From: an uncultured Bacteroidia bacterium
Lineage (GTDB): Bacteria > Bacteroidota > Bacteroidia > Bacteroidales > UBA932
Length of the DNA: 16,811 nt
Assembly (NCBI GenBank): GCA_902767465.1
Contig: CACXHM010000038.1
Coordinates: 1 to 16,811, forward strand
Direction of reading: 5' to 3'
Part shown: piece by piece, positions 7,112 through 14,755 of the stretch
Layout: each line of letters starts with the position of its first letter
Numbering within the stretch: the stretch's first letter is position 1
Notes under the pieces: generated by a model
What the model was told of the DNA's origin: nothing
What the model saw: the letters and a program-made list of their open reading frames with translations, nothing else
The model's database searches: none
Program-made: the position numbers and the translations under genes

Positions 7112-8878
7112 ATGAAAAGAATATTAACTGTAATCCCGGCCATCGCCTTCCTTGCGGGAAGCGTATCGGCCCAGACCATGGGAGATGCCATCACCTTCGG
7201 GCAGAATCACTATTACGGAACGGCGCGCACCCTTGCGATGGGAAATGCCGTTACTGCAATAGGAGGAGACCTCGGGACGATCGCCATCAACCCTGCCGGA
7301 GGGGCGGTATCAGCTTTTTCCCAGTTTGCGTTTTCAACAGGATTCACCACTTCTTCGTCAGTGTCGTCCTTTGCGGCATCTTATGATTCTTACGATGAAT
7401 CACCTCTGTACACCGGGTCTTTTTCCGAAAACAAAACCCGGATGACGGTTCCCAACATCGGACTTAACATGTATTTCGACACCGGTCAGTATCACGGTGT
7501 CAAGGGGTGGAACTTCGGTTTCATGGTCAACCGCAGCCAGACCTTCACGAACAAGATCTCCGCTGTTGGAGACGAAGGGCATACATCTATCACCGGGGCC
7601 TTCGCATCGGCCGCAGGCGACATGCCCGGTACAATACTTGCCGACAAGAACATGTTCGAAGCCGGGTATGGTTTCAATTCACTTTGTGCATACGATGCCG
7701 GCCTCATCAATTATAACAGTGATGCGGGTACATACTATGGCTCTGCCGAAACGGTGACGCTGAACGGCTCCGAATACAGCTATGAAGTGCTCGGGTGGCT
7801 CCGTCAGAATATTGGAACCACAACGCTTGGAAGCAAGAACGACATGGTGTTCAACTATGGCATGAACGTCGATGACAGGCTCTTTGTAGGAGTGAACCTG
7901 AACGTTCCCCTTATCAACTACAAATATTCGGAATATTTTGCAGAAAGGGCCTTGGATACCAATGACTTCCCGGTTACACCCGAATACTGGAAACCTTCGG
8001 CTTCGGCATATGTAAAAGGGGCTGATACTTTCTATGCCGGCTCAACTTATAAATATAACTATACAGCCGACATTTCGGGTGTAAATGCCAAACTCGGCGT
8101 AATATGGCTTCCCGCCGACGGTATCCGCCTGGGTGCTGCATTCCAGACACCGACCGCATACTCTGTACATGAGAAATGGTATATAGATGAAACGGTTTCG
8201 TTCGTAGATGCCACCCAGAGCGGCAATTCGGGTTCGGATGTCATGGAGAGCGAATACAATTACCGTTCTCCCTACAGCGCCAATTTCGGCGTTGCATACA
8301 CTTTCGGCCGATCCGGCATGTTCAGCGTTGACTATGAACTAACCGACTTCAGCATCATGAAATTCAGCCAGGCCTACAATGAAGATTTCTATACTTATGA
8401 TGATCCTTTCCTGGTGGTAAACCGTCTTAACAAGCTTTTCTGCGGAGTCCAGCACAGCCTTCGCATCGGAGCTGAAGTGAAGGTGATCCCCAGCATTGCG
8501 CTCAGGGCCGGACTTACCTATACGACCAATCCCGAGCGTCATTACACAGACACTGACGGTTATACGGTTTATGCGGCAGACTACGACAGGTACTTCAATG
8601 AATACGAAAAAGGTACCTATCGCCTGGTTTCCGGAAGCGCAAAATATTCTACCGATTGCACTTATGCCATATCGCTGGGTGCAGGCTACAGTTCATCCGG
8701 ATCCTTCTATGCCGACCTGGCACTGCGGCGCACAACCCTTCCAACCCAACTGTATAAACCTTATTCCAATTACCTTGGCAACGATGTCGGCGGTGTTTTC
8801 TATGAGATGGTTTCACCTTCCGTCAAATCCGCACATTCCCTGTTCGATGCCGTACTCACCCTTGGATGGAGATTCTAA
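7112..8878 (+). CDS. OmpP1/FadL/TodX-family outer-membrane transport protein
   Basis: A 588-aa beta-barrel protein of the FadL family, which carries hydrophobic substrates such as long-chain fatty acids across the outer membrane. The signal peptide ends at about SVSA20. The mature N-terminus has the family signature AINPAG (58-63) after LAMGNAVTAIGGD. The remainder alternates aromatic and small residues as in beta strands, and the protein ends in GWRF with a C-terminal Phe, the usual outer-membrane assembly signal. The frame opens at a TTG three codons earlier, but ATG at 7112 gives the natural signal peptide. lpxD starts 6 nt after the stop, linking the porin to lipid A synthesis genes. The substrate is unknown. 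Confidence 0.9.
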   Translation: MKRILTVIPAIAFLAGSVSAQTMGDAITFGQNHYYGTARTLAMGNAVTAIGGDLGTIAINPAGGAVSAFSQFAFSTGFTTSSSVSSFAASYDSYDESPLYTGSFSENKTRMTVPNIGLNMYFDTGQYHGVKGWNFGFMVNRSQTFTNKISAVGDEGHTSITGAFASAAGDMPGTILADKNMFEAGYGFNSLCAYDAGLINYNSDAGTYYGSAETVTLNGSEYSYEVLGWLRQNIGTTTLGSKNDMVFNYGMNVDDRLFVGVNLNVPLINYKYSEYFAERALDTNDFPVTPEYWKPSASAYVKGADTFYAGSTYKYNYTADISGVNAKLGVIWLPADGIRLGAAFQTPTAYSVHEKWYIDETVSFVDATQSGNSGSDVMESEYNYRSPYSANFGVAYTFGRSGMFSVDYELTDFSIMKFSQAYNEDFYTYDDPFLVVNRLNKLFCGVQHSLRIGAEVKVIPSIALRAGLTYTTNPERHYTDTDGYTVYAADYDRYFNEYEKGTYRLVSGSAKYSTDCTYAISLGAGYSSSGSFYADLALRRTTLPTQLYKPYSNYLGNDVGGVFYEMVSPSVKSAHSLFDAVLTLGWRF

Positions 8879-8884
8879 AATAAT

Positions 8885-9874
8885 ATGGAATTAACTGCAA
8901 AACAACTAGCCGATATTCTTAATGGAACAGTGGATGGTGATCCCGAGGCAAAAATCACCACATTTGCAAAAATAGAGCATGGCAGGAAAGGGGCGTTGAG
9001 TTTTTACGCCAATCCCAAATACGAGCAGTATGTTTACACCAGCAAGTCGAGCGTCTTGCTGGTGAATGCTGATTTTGAGCCGAAGGAAACGGTTTCACCT
9101 ACCATGGTCCGCGTTGAGAATGCTTACAGTGCCGTGGCGGAGCTTCTGAAATATGTTTCCGACCAGCGAAAGAAATACCGTCGCCACCGTGCTCTCAGTT
9201 GCCATATTGCCTGCAGCGCCAAACTTGGCAGGAAGGTGTCGGTGGGTGCCGGAACTATCATTGAAAAGAATTGCAAGATAGGAGATTATGGTATTATCCA
9301 TGCAAATGTGACCATCGGTGCCGGAACAGTCATCGGACATCACTGCATCATTTATCCGGGTGTGGTGATTTATCCCGGCATGAAGATAGGCGACAATGTC
9401 ATTCTGCATGCGGGTTGCGTCATCGGCTCCGACGGCTTCGGAAACGCTCCCCAGCCAGACGGAAGCTGGAAGAAGATAGAGCATCTGGGCAATGTAGTGA
9501 TAGGAAACGACGTGGAAATAGGGGCTTGCACCACTGTTGACCGCGCGGAAATGGAATCCACCATAATAGGAAACGGCGTACGCATCGACAATCTCTGCCA
9601 GATCGCCCATAATGTCGTGATCGGCGACAACACGGTGCTGGCAGCCCAGTGCGGCATCGCTGGTTCCGCCGTTATCGGCAAAAACTGCATTCTGGCAGGA
9701 CAGGTTGGCGTAATGGGTCATATCAAGGTTGCGGACAATACCACAGTAGGTGCGCAGGCAGGCATCGCCGGTCCGGTCAGGAAGAGCGGTCAGGTGCTGC
9801 TTGGATCTCCTGCCATCCCGCACATGCAGTACATGCGCAGCTATGCCAAGTTTAAACAGGCTGCGAGCGAGTAA
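8885..9874 (+). CDS. lpxD: UDP-3-O-(3-hydroxyacyl)glucosamine N-acyltransferase
   Basis: LpxD adds the N-linked 3-hydroxyacyl chain from acyl-ACP in the third step of lipid A synthesis. The 329-aa protein has an N-terminal uridine-binding domain (about 1-100). A left-handed beta-helix of hexapeptide repeats follows (about 107-300, IGAGTVIG, IGDNV and so on). The catalytic His is His242 in QIAHNVVIG, and the protein ends in a short helical tail. Length is normal. It acts as a cytoplasmic trimer. The ATG is 6 nt after the FadL-type gene, and lpxC follows 44 nt downstream. Confidence 0.96.
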   Translation: MELTAKQLADILNGTVDGDPEAKITTFAKIEHGRKGALSFYANPKYEQYVYTSKSSVLLVNADFEPKETVSPTMVRVENAYSAVAELLKYVSDQRKKYRRHRALSCHIACSAKLGRKVSVGAGTIIEKNCKIGDYGIIHANVTIGAGTVIGHHCIIYPGVVIYPGMKIGDNVILHAGCVIGSDGFGNAPQPDGSWKKIEHLGNVVIGNDVEIGACTTVDRAEMESTIIGNGVRIDNLCQIAHNVVIGDNTVLAAQCGIAGSAVIGKNCILAGQVGVMGHIKVADNTTVGAQAGIAGPVRKSGQVLLGSPAIPHMQYMRSYAKFKQAASE

Positions 9875-9902
9875 CCTGCTGTGTGTATGTGAAAATTATT
9901 GC

Positions 9903-9910
9903 TATCTTTG
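9903..9910 (+). promoter_or_regulatory. lpxC: Internal -7 box before lpxC
   Basis: TATCTTTG matches TAnnTTTG exactly and lies in the 44-nt gap between lpxD and lpxC, ending 8 nt before the lpxC ATG. A start of transcription at the usual distance would leave a leader of only a few nucleotides. The -33 region is poor. Confidence 0.5.
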
Positions 9911-9918
9911 CAAATTGT

Positions 9919-10818
9919 ATGAAACAACGCACCCTTAGAAAGAACTATACATTTGAGGGAAAAGGCCTGCATACAGGCACATATGCCCACATTGAAATAT
10001 GTCCTGCAGAGCCCGGTACGGGCATTGTTTTTGTCCGCACAGACTTGGGAGTCGAAATTCCGGCCCTTGCCGAAAATGTGACCAACACGGCCCGCTGCAC
10101 CCTCATATCCAAAGGAGAAGCCAGTATTTCCACAATAGAACATCTGATGTCCGCTTTTACAGGATTGGGAATAGACAATGCCATCGTGAAGGTTGAAGGA
10201 ATCGAGATTCCCATTCTGGACGGCAGTGCAAAGGCTTTTGTCGCTGCTTTTTCCGAAGACGGTCTTCAGGAACAGGATGCGGAGAGGAGGTATATAGAAC
10301 TTTCATCTCCCATTGAAATAAAATACGATAATACCGGGTCATGGGTTCGGATAGAGCCTGCCGACCATCTCTCTTTCGATGTCACTGTGGATTTCGGCTC
10401 CCGCGTGCTTGGCGTACAGTCTGCCCATTGGGATGAGACCGTGGATTACGCTAAAGAAATCGGCATCTGCCGCACATTCTGCTTTTTCCACGAGGTGCAA
10501 TATCTTGCCAGCCAGGGTCTTGTGAAGGGAGGAGACGTTGAGAACGCGATCGTTGTGGTGGAGCATCCGGTCGATGACGACACGCTGGATGCCATGGCAA
10601 GACTCTTCGATCAGCCGCGACTGAAGGTTACCCCCGAGGGGTATCTAAGCAATCTCGTGCTGAATTTCCCTGATGAGTGCGGACGTCATAAGCTATTGGA
10701 TCTCATGGGAGATATCCGGCTGGCCGGAGGGTTCTTACGCGCTCATGTCAGTGCCTACAAACCAGGACATTCCATTAATACAAAAGCGGCTGCGGCCGTT
10801 CTAAAAACAATACGATAA
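9919..10818 (+). CDS. lpxC: UDP-3-O-acyl-N-acetylglucosamine deacetylase, without FabZ domain
   Basis: LpxC is the zinc deacetylase of the committed step of lipid A synthesis. The 299-aa protein has GKGLHTG (14-20), the Glu/His pair of IEHLMSAFTG (E74, H75), zinc ligands His257 and Asp261 in GRHKLLD, and the catalytic His284 in AYKPGHSIN. It stops right after the LpxC domain. In most Bacteroidales this gene is an lpxC-fabZ fusion of about 460 aa. Here the lpxA ATG is 2 nt after the stop, so the FabZ part is not hidden in another frame. The frame opens 12 codons earlier at 9883, but those codons overlap the -7 box, so MKQRTLRKNY is the start. Confidence 0.95.
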   Translation: MKQRTLRKNYTFEGKGLHTGTYAHIEICPAEPGTGIVFVRTDLGVEIPALAENVTNTARCTLISKGEASISTIEHLMSAFTGLGIDNAIVKVEGIEIPILDGSAKAFVAAFSEDGLQEQDAERRYIELSSPIEIKYDNTGSWVRIEPADHLSFDVTVDFGSRVLGVQSAHWDETVDYAKEIGICRTFCFFHEVQYLASQGLVKGGDVENAIVVVEHPVDDDTLDAMARLFDQPRLKVTPEGYLSNLVLNFPDECGRHKLLDLMGDIRLAGGFLRAHVSAYKPGHSINTKAAAAVLKTIR

Positions 10819-10820
10819 GC

Positions 10821-11633
10821 ATGGCTAAAATTCATCCTCTTGCATGCGTCAGCCCTCTTGCCAAACTTGGTGAGAACGTAGAAGTGGGCCCGTACGCTTT
10901 CATTGACGCAGATGTTGAAATAGGTGATTACACGAAGGTCCATCCTCATGCAACGATCTTTCCTTATTCAAAAATAGGCGAGCATTGCGAGGTGTTCCCC
11001 GGAGCTGTCATTGGAGCTATTCCCCAGGACCTCAAGTTTGACGGAGAGGTTACGTATGTGGAAATTGGAAATTATGTAACCATCCGCGAATGTGCCACCA
11101 TCAACCGCGGCACAAAAGCGAGTGGCAAGGGCGTGACAACAATCGGTGATCATACCCTGATCATGTCTTATGTACATGTTGCCCATGATTGCCGTGTAGG
11201 AAGCCATTGCATCCTTGTGAGTTACGTGGGCATCGCAGGTGAAACGGATGTGGATGACTGGGCCATTCTCGGCGGCAGCACGGTGGTGCATCAGTTCTCG
11301 CATATCGGCAAGCATGCCATGGTTGGCGGCGGAAGCAAAGTCAACAAAGACGTGCCTCCCTATGCCCTCTGCGGACGTGAGCCCCTTTGCTATGCGGGCG
11401 TGAACCTTGTGGGACTTCGTCGCCGCGGATTTGACAGCGACACTATCCGCAACATCAAAGATATCTACGACACCCTCTATTTCCAGGGATACAATATCTC
11501 GGATGCCTGCGCACGTATCCAGCAGGGCTTCCCGGATGCTCCCGAAAAGGATGAAATACTTAATTTTATTCGGAATTCCAAGCGTGGCATAGTCCGCAGC
11601 AACGATTCCCGCGAAAAGGTAATCATCGAGTAG
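10821..11633 (+). CDS. lpxA: UDP-N-acetylglucosamine acyltransferase
   Basis: LpxA moves a 3-hydroxyacyl chain from ACP to the 3-OH of UDP-GlcNAc, the first step of lipid A synthesis. The 270-aa protein has hexapeptide repeats from residue 5 to about 180, the LpxA-specific IGAIPQDLKFDGE (64-76), catalytic His122 in YVHVAHDC, and the C-terminal helical domain (about 190-255). It ends with a slightly extended charged tail. The gene follows lpxC by 2 nt and the next gene by 1 nt, a tightly coupled operon. Confidence 0.97.
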   Translation: MAKIHPLACVSPLAKLGENVEVGPYAFIDADVEIGDYTKVHPHATIFPYSKIGEHCEVFPGAVIGAIPQDLKFDGEVTYVEIGNYVTIRECATINRGTKASGKGVTTIGDHTLIMSYVHVAHDCRVGSHCILVSYVGIAGETDVDDWAILGGSTVVHQFSHIGKHAMVGGGSKVNKDVPPYALCGREPLCYAGVNLVGLRRRGFDSDTIRNIKDIYDTLYFQGYNISDACARIQQGFPDAPEKDEILNFIRNSKRGIVRSNDSREKVIIE

Positions 11634-11634
11634 G

Positions 11635-12546
11635 GTGCTGCTCTCGATAGCATACTTTCCACCTATAGAATACTTCGCTTTATTGGCGAAGTATTCTGTT
11701 AATAGCGTGCAGAGTGTGCGGGATTCTATTGTATGGCTTGAAGCGTGCGAAAACTACCAGAAGCAGAGTTGGCGCAACCGTTGCAGGATTCTGAGTGCCA
11801 ACGGTCCATTGGACCTGAACGTACCCGTGGTGCATGAAAACGGCACTTTTTCGCTTCCCATCAAGAGAATACGGGTGGATTATTCTACTCCTTGGGTGTT
11901 GAGGACCGAGCGTGCAATCGAATCTGCGTATTGTTCATCTCCCTTCTTTATCTATTATAGGGATCCGCTGTTCGCCATTTTGGATTCGCATCCTGAAACC
12001 CTTTGGGAACTCGACCGTCGTCTTATTGATTTCTTCTGCGCGAAGATAGGCATTGCGCCGGATATCTGGGAAACAGAATCTTTTGTTGCTGGCATTGGCA
12101 CTACAGGCATGTCGCCGGCTACATCAGAGGAATGCCGACCTGCCCATGCCGCTGATACGGGTTCCTGTTCGGGGGAGGGATCTGGAAGTGCCCGTGACAA
12201 GTTGGCTACATCAGAGCAATGCCGATCTGTTCTTTCTGCTGATACGGGTTCCTGTTCGGAGGAAGGATATGGAAGGCCTGTCGAAATGACTGCCGCGCGG
12301 AGGAATGACTGCCTGACGGCTGCAGAGTTAAACTGTCATAGTGAGGATTACCGTGCGGCCATTCATCCAAAACGCCCAAATACCATAATGCGGGATTTGG
12401 GCCTCGAGAACCCCTACTGGCAGGTTTTTCGCGATAAGTTCGGGTTTGTCCCGGGGCTCTCAATAATGGATCTCCTCTTCAACGAGGGCCCGGAATCCAT
12501 TTGCTGGCTTCTGCCTACATACGATCGGTTTCCTCGAAAAGCGTAG
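11635..12546 (+). CDS. WbqC-like family protein with a repeat-bearing insertion
   Basis: A 303-aa member of the WbqC-like family, which is associated with O-antigen or glycan gene clusters and has no firmly established reaction. The N-terminal part (YFPPIEYFALL, 7-17; YQKQSWRNRCRIL, 41-53; LNVPV, 61-65) and the C-terminal part (YRAAIHPK, YWQVFRDKFG, LSIMDLLFNEGPES) are typical. Between them, about residues 152-236 form a low-complexity insert with two copies of a motif ATSE.C followed by ADTGSCS. Family members are normally near 200 aa, so the insert explains the extra length. The GTG start at 11635 follows the lpxA stop by 1 nt and gives the family N-terminus. The core motifs are intact, so the gene is probably functional. 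Confidence 0.85.
   Translation: MLLSIAYFPPIEYFALLAKYSVNSVQSVRDSIVWLEACENYQKQSWRNRCRILSANGPLDLNVPVVHENGTFSLPIKRIRVDYSTPWVLRTERAIESAYCSSPFFIYYRDPLFAILDSHPETLWELDRRLIDFFCAKIGIAPDIWETESFVAGIGTTGMSPATSEECRPAHAADTGSCSGEGSGSARDKLATSEQCRSVLSADTGSCSEEGYGRPVEMTAARRNDCLTAAELNCHSEDYRAAIHPKRPNTIMRDLGLENPYWQVFRDKFGFVPGLSIMDLLFNEGPESICWLLPTYDRFPRKA
11667..11697 (+). other. 12-bp perfect inverted repeat at the start of the WbqC-like gene
   Basis: AGAATACTTCGC-TTTATTG-GCGAAGTATTCT is a perfect 12-bp stem with a 7-nt loop, starting 32 nt into the coding region. It encodes part of the conserved EYFALLAKY segment. No T-tract follows. In mRNA it would be a strong hairpin near the start codon of a translationally coupled gene and could slow initiation or protect the message. 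Confidence 0.6.
12117..12274 (+). repeat. In-frame 71-bp direct duplication inside the WbqC-like gene
   Basis: Copies at 12117-12187 and 12204-12274 share about 61 of 71 bases, starting GGCTACATCAGAG and containing CTGATACGGGTTCCTGTTCG. They are 87 bp apart (29 codons), so the frame is kept. Just downstream, GAAATGAC, GGAATGAC and ACTGTCAT resemble degraded GTCATTCC-type interspersed repeats seen in Bacteroidales; that link is tentative. Confidence 0.8.
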
Positions 12547-12582
12547 CTCCACGTAAGCAGTATCGAATCCTTAAGCTCTCTT

Positions 12583-12934
12583 GAGGACCTTCCAGGGTTT
12601 CGGCCCTTTTCAAGGAAGGTCCAGGGTTTTTCCTGAGGACCTTCCAGGATTTCGGCCCTTTTCAAGGAAGGTCCGGACTTTTTCCTGAGGACCTTCCAGG
12701 GTTTCGGCCCTTTTCAAGGAAGGTCCAGGCTTTTTCCTGTGGACCTTCCAGGATTTCGGTCCTTTTCAAGGAAGGTCCAGGGTTTTTCCTGAGGACCTTC
12801 CAGGATTTCGGCCCTTTTTAAGGAAGGTCCAGACTTTTTCCTGAGGACCTTCCAGGATTTTGGCCCTTTTCAAGGAAGGTCCGAGCTTTTTCCTGTGGAC
12901 CTTCCAGGGTTTCGGCCCTTTTCAAGGAAGGTCC
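12583..12934 (+). repeat. 52-bp palindromic tandem array, 6 full copies plus one partial
   Basis: Units begin at 12583, 12635, 12687, 12739, 12791, 12843 and 12895 (the last is 40 bp). Each holds GGACCTTCC, a 20-nt loop with an inner AGGG/CCCT stem, and GGAAGGTCC, a perfect 9-bp inverted repeat. A 12-nt spacer ending TTTTTCCT and a G[A/T] join follow. Neighbouring units can also pair the other way (GGAAGGTCC with the next GGACCTTCC, 14-nt loop). The period is not a multiple of three, so it is non-coding. The array fills most of the 431-bp gap between two plus-strand genes. Stem bases are conserved, while changes sit mainly in the spacer and loop. Confidence 0.95.
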
Positions 12935-12935
12935 G

Positions 12936-12968
12936 TTGTGGCAGGCTGGCGGATTTTTTGTATTTTCG
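12936..12968 (+). promoter_or_regulatory. Possible promoter of the PG_1098-like gene
   Basis: TTG (12936-12938) is followed after 22 nt by TATTTTCG (12961-12968), one mismatch from TAnnTTTG. It lies directly after the repeat array and ends 9 nt before the ATG, so the leader would be only a few nucleotides. Confidence 0.4.
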
Positions 12969-12977
12969 CAGACCTGA

Positions 12978-14564
12978 ATGACTCTCGAAGAATTCATATC
13001 AGAACATGAGAATGACGATACGGCACAGTTGGTGCTGCATCGCGACCGCTGGCCGGAAATAGATGTCGCACTTGCATCTGAGTGCATCTCGGCCAGGCGA
13101 AAGTTGCGCTCCAAAGTGCCTGAATGGTATGCCGATCCGGGAATCATGTGCCCGATTGCCTTAAGTGCCGAGCAATGCAGCAGCACCGCAACTGCACGTT
13201 TCAAGGCCGAAGTGGCCGTATCTGCCCTTTGCTGCCCGTCTCCGAAAAGCGGGTGTCTTGTCGACGTGGCGAGTGTCCCTGTCATGCCGTCTCTGAAAAG
13301 TGGCAGTTCTGCTGACGTGGCGAGTGTTCCTGTCATGCCGTCTCCGAAAAGTGTCAGTTCTGCTGACGGCAGTGTTAAAAACGAGGGCACCTGTGGTATG
13401 GGATTTAGGATTGCAGATCTGACAGGAGGACTTGGAGTGGATTGTTGGCAGTTCTCGAAAAATGCTGCGCGTGTACTGTACAACGAAATGAATCCGCTTT
13501 TGTTCGAAGCTGCGAAGCGAAATCTGCCCCGACTCGGGTGCTCAAATGTGGAATTTAGCAATCTCTGCATCGACTCCGACAACCTGCCTCTGCTGCTTGA
13601 ATCTTTTCGTCCGGATATTGTTTTTGCCGATCCTGCCAGGCGTTCGGCCCAGGGACGCAAAGTGTTTCGTCCGGAAGACTGTTCTCCCGATGTTCTGAAG
13701 CTGCAGGATATAGTTCTTGAACATGGTGCGAAGTTTTTGTTGAAGCTCTCGCCAATGGCAGATATCTCTCTGATGGTCAACGAGTTTCATAATGTGCGGG
13801 AGATTTATGTTGTAGAGTCGGAGGGGGAGTGTAAAGAACTCCTGCTTCTGATGGTGCCTGGTTTTGTCGGGGAGCCGGAGATAGTTGTGGGAGACTTTCG
13901 TTTTCGCCGGTACATGGAGAAAGGTGCTACACCAAAATATATAAACGAACCGCCTTCTCCTGGAGAATATCTTTTCCAGCCGGGTCCGGCATTGAGCAAG
14001 AGCGGGGCATTCAATTTATTGTGCGAACGTTTCGCGCTCGAAAAACTGGGACCGTCCGCGCATCTTTATATCTGTAGATGCGCCGCACATGCAAGCAATC
14101 CCAACCTGCGGGTAGATGGTGAGTTAGCCTTCAATTCCAGCTTGATAGATAACGGCACGTTGGCGTGCGATCCAGGTCTAAAGGATAATAGAGTTTTACC
14201 GTACAATTCCGGTCAGGACCAGAATGACGATGCGCATACGAGGAGTAATCCGGACAAGGAGAAAATGTTCTCAGTTCTTGAGAGTTTAGGGAAATGGTTC
14301 ACAATATTGGAAGTTGCACCATTTGGCAATTCGGCCATGAAGGATTTTGCCGCCGGATGGCCGGATGCCGACGTCTCTGCCAGGGGGCTTCCCTTGAGCA
14401 GCGATGCTCTTCGCGAAAAACTTTCTTCCGGTGCAAAAAAGAAAAAACGGATCGCAAAAGAAGAGTCGGCCGCTGTTGGGAAAAGTGTCGGTTCTCATAA
14501 TGTCCATATTTTCGGCATTGGCAGTTCCGTCGGCAAACTCCTGATCGCATGCCGGCCGTGTTGA
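12978..14564 (+). CDS. PG_1098/THUMP-like class I methyltransferase-family protein with two inserts
   Basis: A 528-aa protein of a Bacteroidetes family with a SAM-dependent methyltransferase fold and a C-terminal THUMP-like region, probably acting on RNA; the target is unknown. Visible parts are EQCSSTATARFKAEV (65-79), SAM-binding motif I DLTGGLGVD (147-155), the DPARR motif (218-222), KLSPMADI (256-263), GECKELLLLM (283-292) and a C-terminal segment DVSARGLPLSSDALREKL (465-482) that matches the family RNFP region. Relatives are near 390-400 aa. The extra length is two low-complexity inserts at about 81-136 (51-bp repeats) and 371-430 (degenerate 36-bp repeats), both outside the motifs. ATG at 12978 fits the short-leader promoter. 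Confidence 0.85.
   Translation: MTLEEFISEHENDDTAQLVLHRDRWPEIDVALASECISARRKLRSKVPEWYADPGIMCPIALSAEQCSSTATARFKAEVAVSALCCPSPKSGCLVDVASVPVMPSLKSGSSADVASVPVMPSPKSVSSADGSVKNEGTCGMGFRIADLTGGLGVDCWQFSKNAARVLYNEMNPLLFEAAKRNLPRLGCSNVEFSNLCIDSDNLPLLLESFRPDIVFADPARRSAQGRKVFRPEDCSPDVLKLQDIVLEHGAKFLLKLSPMADISLMVNEFHNVREIYVVESEGECKELLLLMVPGFVGEPEIVVGDFRFRRYMEKGATPKYINEPPSPGEYLFQPGPALSKSGAFNLLCERFALEKLGPSAHLYICRCAAHASNPNLRVDGELAFNSSLIDNGTLACDPGLKDNRVLPYNSGQDQNDDAHTRSNPDKEKMFSVLESLGKWFTILEVAPFGNSAMKDFAAGWPDADVSARGLPLSSDALREKLSSGAKKKKRIAKEESAAVGKSVGSHNVHIFGIGSSVGKLLIACRPC
13227..13364 (+). repeat. 51-bp tandem repeat coding for 17-residue units
   Basis: Full units at 13263-13313 and 13314-13364 differ at 3 of 51 bases and encode DVASVPVMPS(L/P)KS plus four residues ending SSA. 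A partial, diverged unit precedes them (13227-13262, CCGTCTCCGAAAAG). The frame is kept. Confidence 0.9.
14115..14219 (+). repeat. Degenerate 33-36-bp repeat in the second insert
   Basis: Three successive segments encode DGELAFNSSLI, DNGTLACDPGLK and DNRVLPYNSGQD. At DNA level they share a TTA/G-G/CC-TTC/TGC/TAC-AAT/GAT-TCC/CCA pattern. They look like an older, decayed tandem repeat that kept its frame. Confidence 0.5.
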
Positions 14565-14755
14565 CCCAGCCGGGCATCAAAACATGTCCTTCGATGCCTG
14601 TGCCGCCGCAATACGTGCTTCTAGGCTGCAGAATCATGTTGACATATGTTGCTATGAGTGTTATATGTATGTGCCTGAAGCACAACGCTTACATGAAAAA
14701 CCCTCGGCAATTTCCGTCGATGGTTTAGAATTATTGTATTGTTAGACAAGGAGTT

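Noticed and set aside
9095..9823. 242-aa open frame opposite lpxD
   Set aside because: It is antisense to a clear lpxD with intact catalytic motifs; long shadow frames are common opposite hexapeptide repeats.
12583..12934. CRISPR array
   Set aside because: The 52-bp units repeat almost completely, with only a 12-nt, nearly constant segment between hairpins. There are no unique spacers of 25-40 bp and no cas genes in the window.
12818..13780. 320-aa open frame on the minus strand
   Set aside because: It runs antisense through the methyltransferase-family gene and into the 52-bp array. The array period breaks any coding repeat, and no family is visible.
14549..14578. Terminator at the end of the PG_1098-like gene
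   Set aside because: A TGCCGGC/GCCGGGCA stem with a bulge spans the stop codon, but it is followed by TCAAAACATG rather than a T-run.
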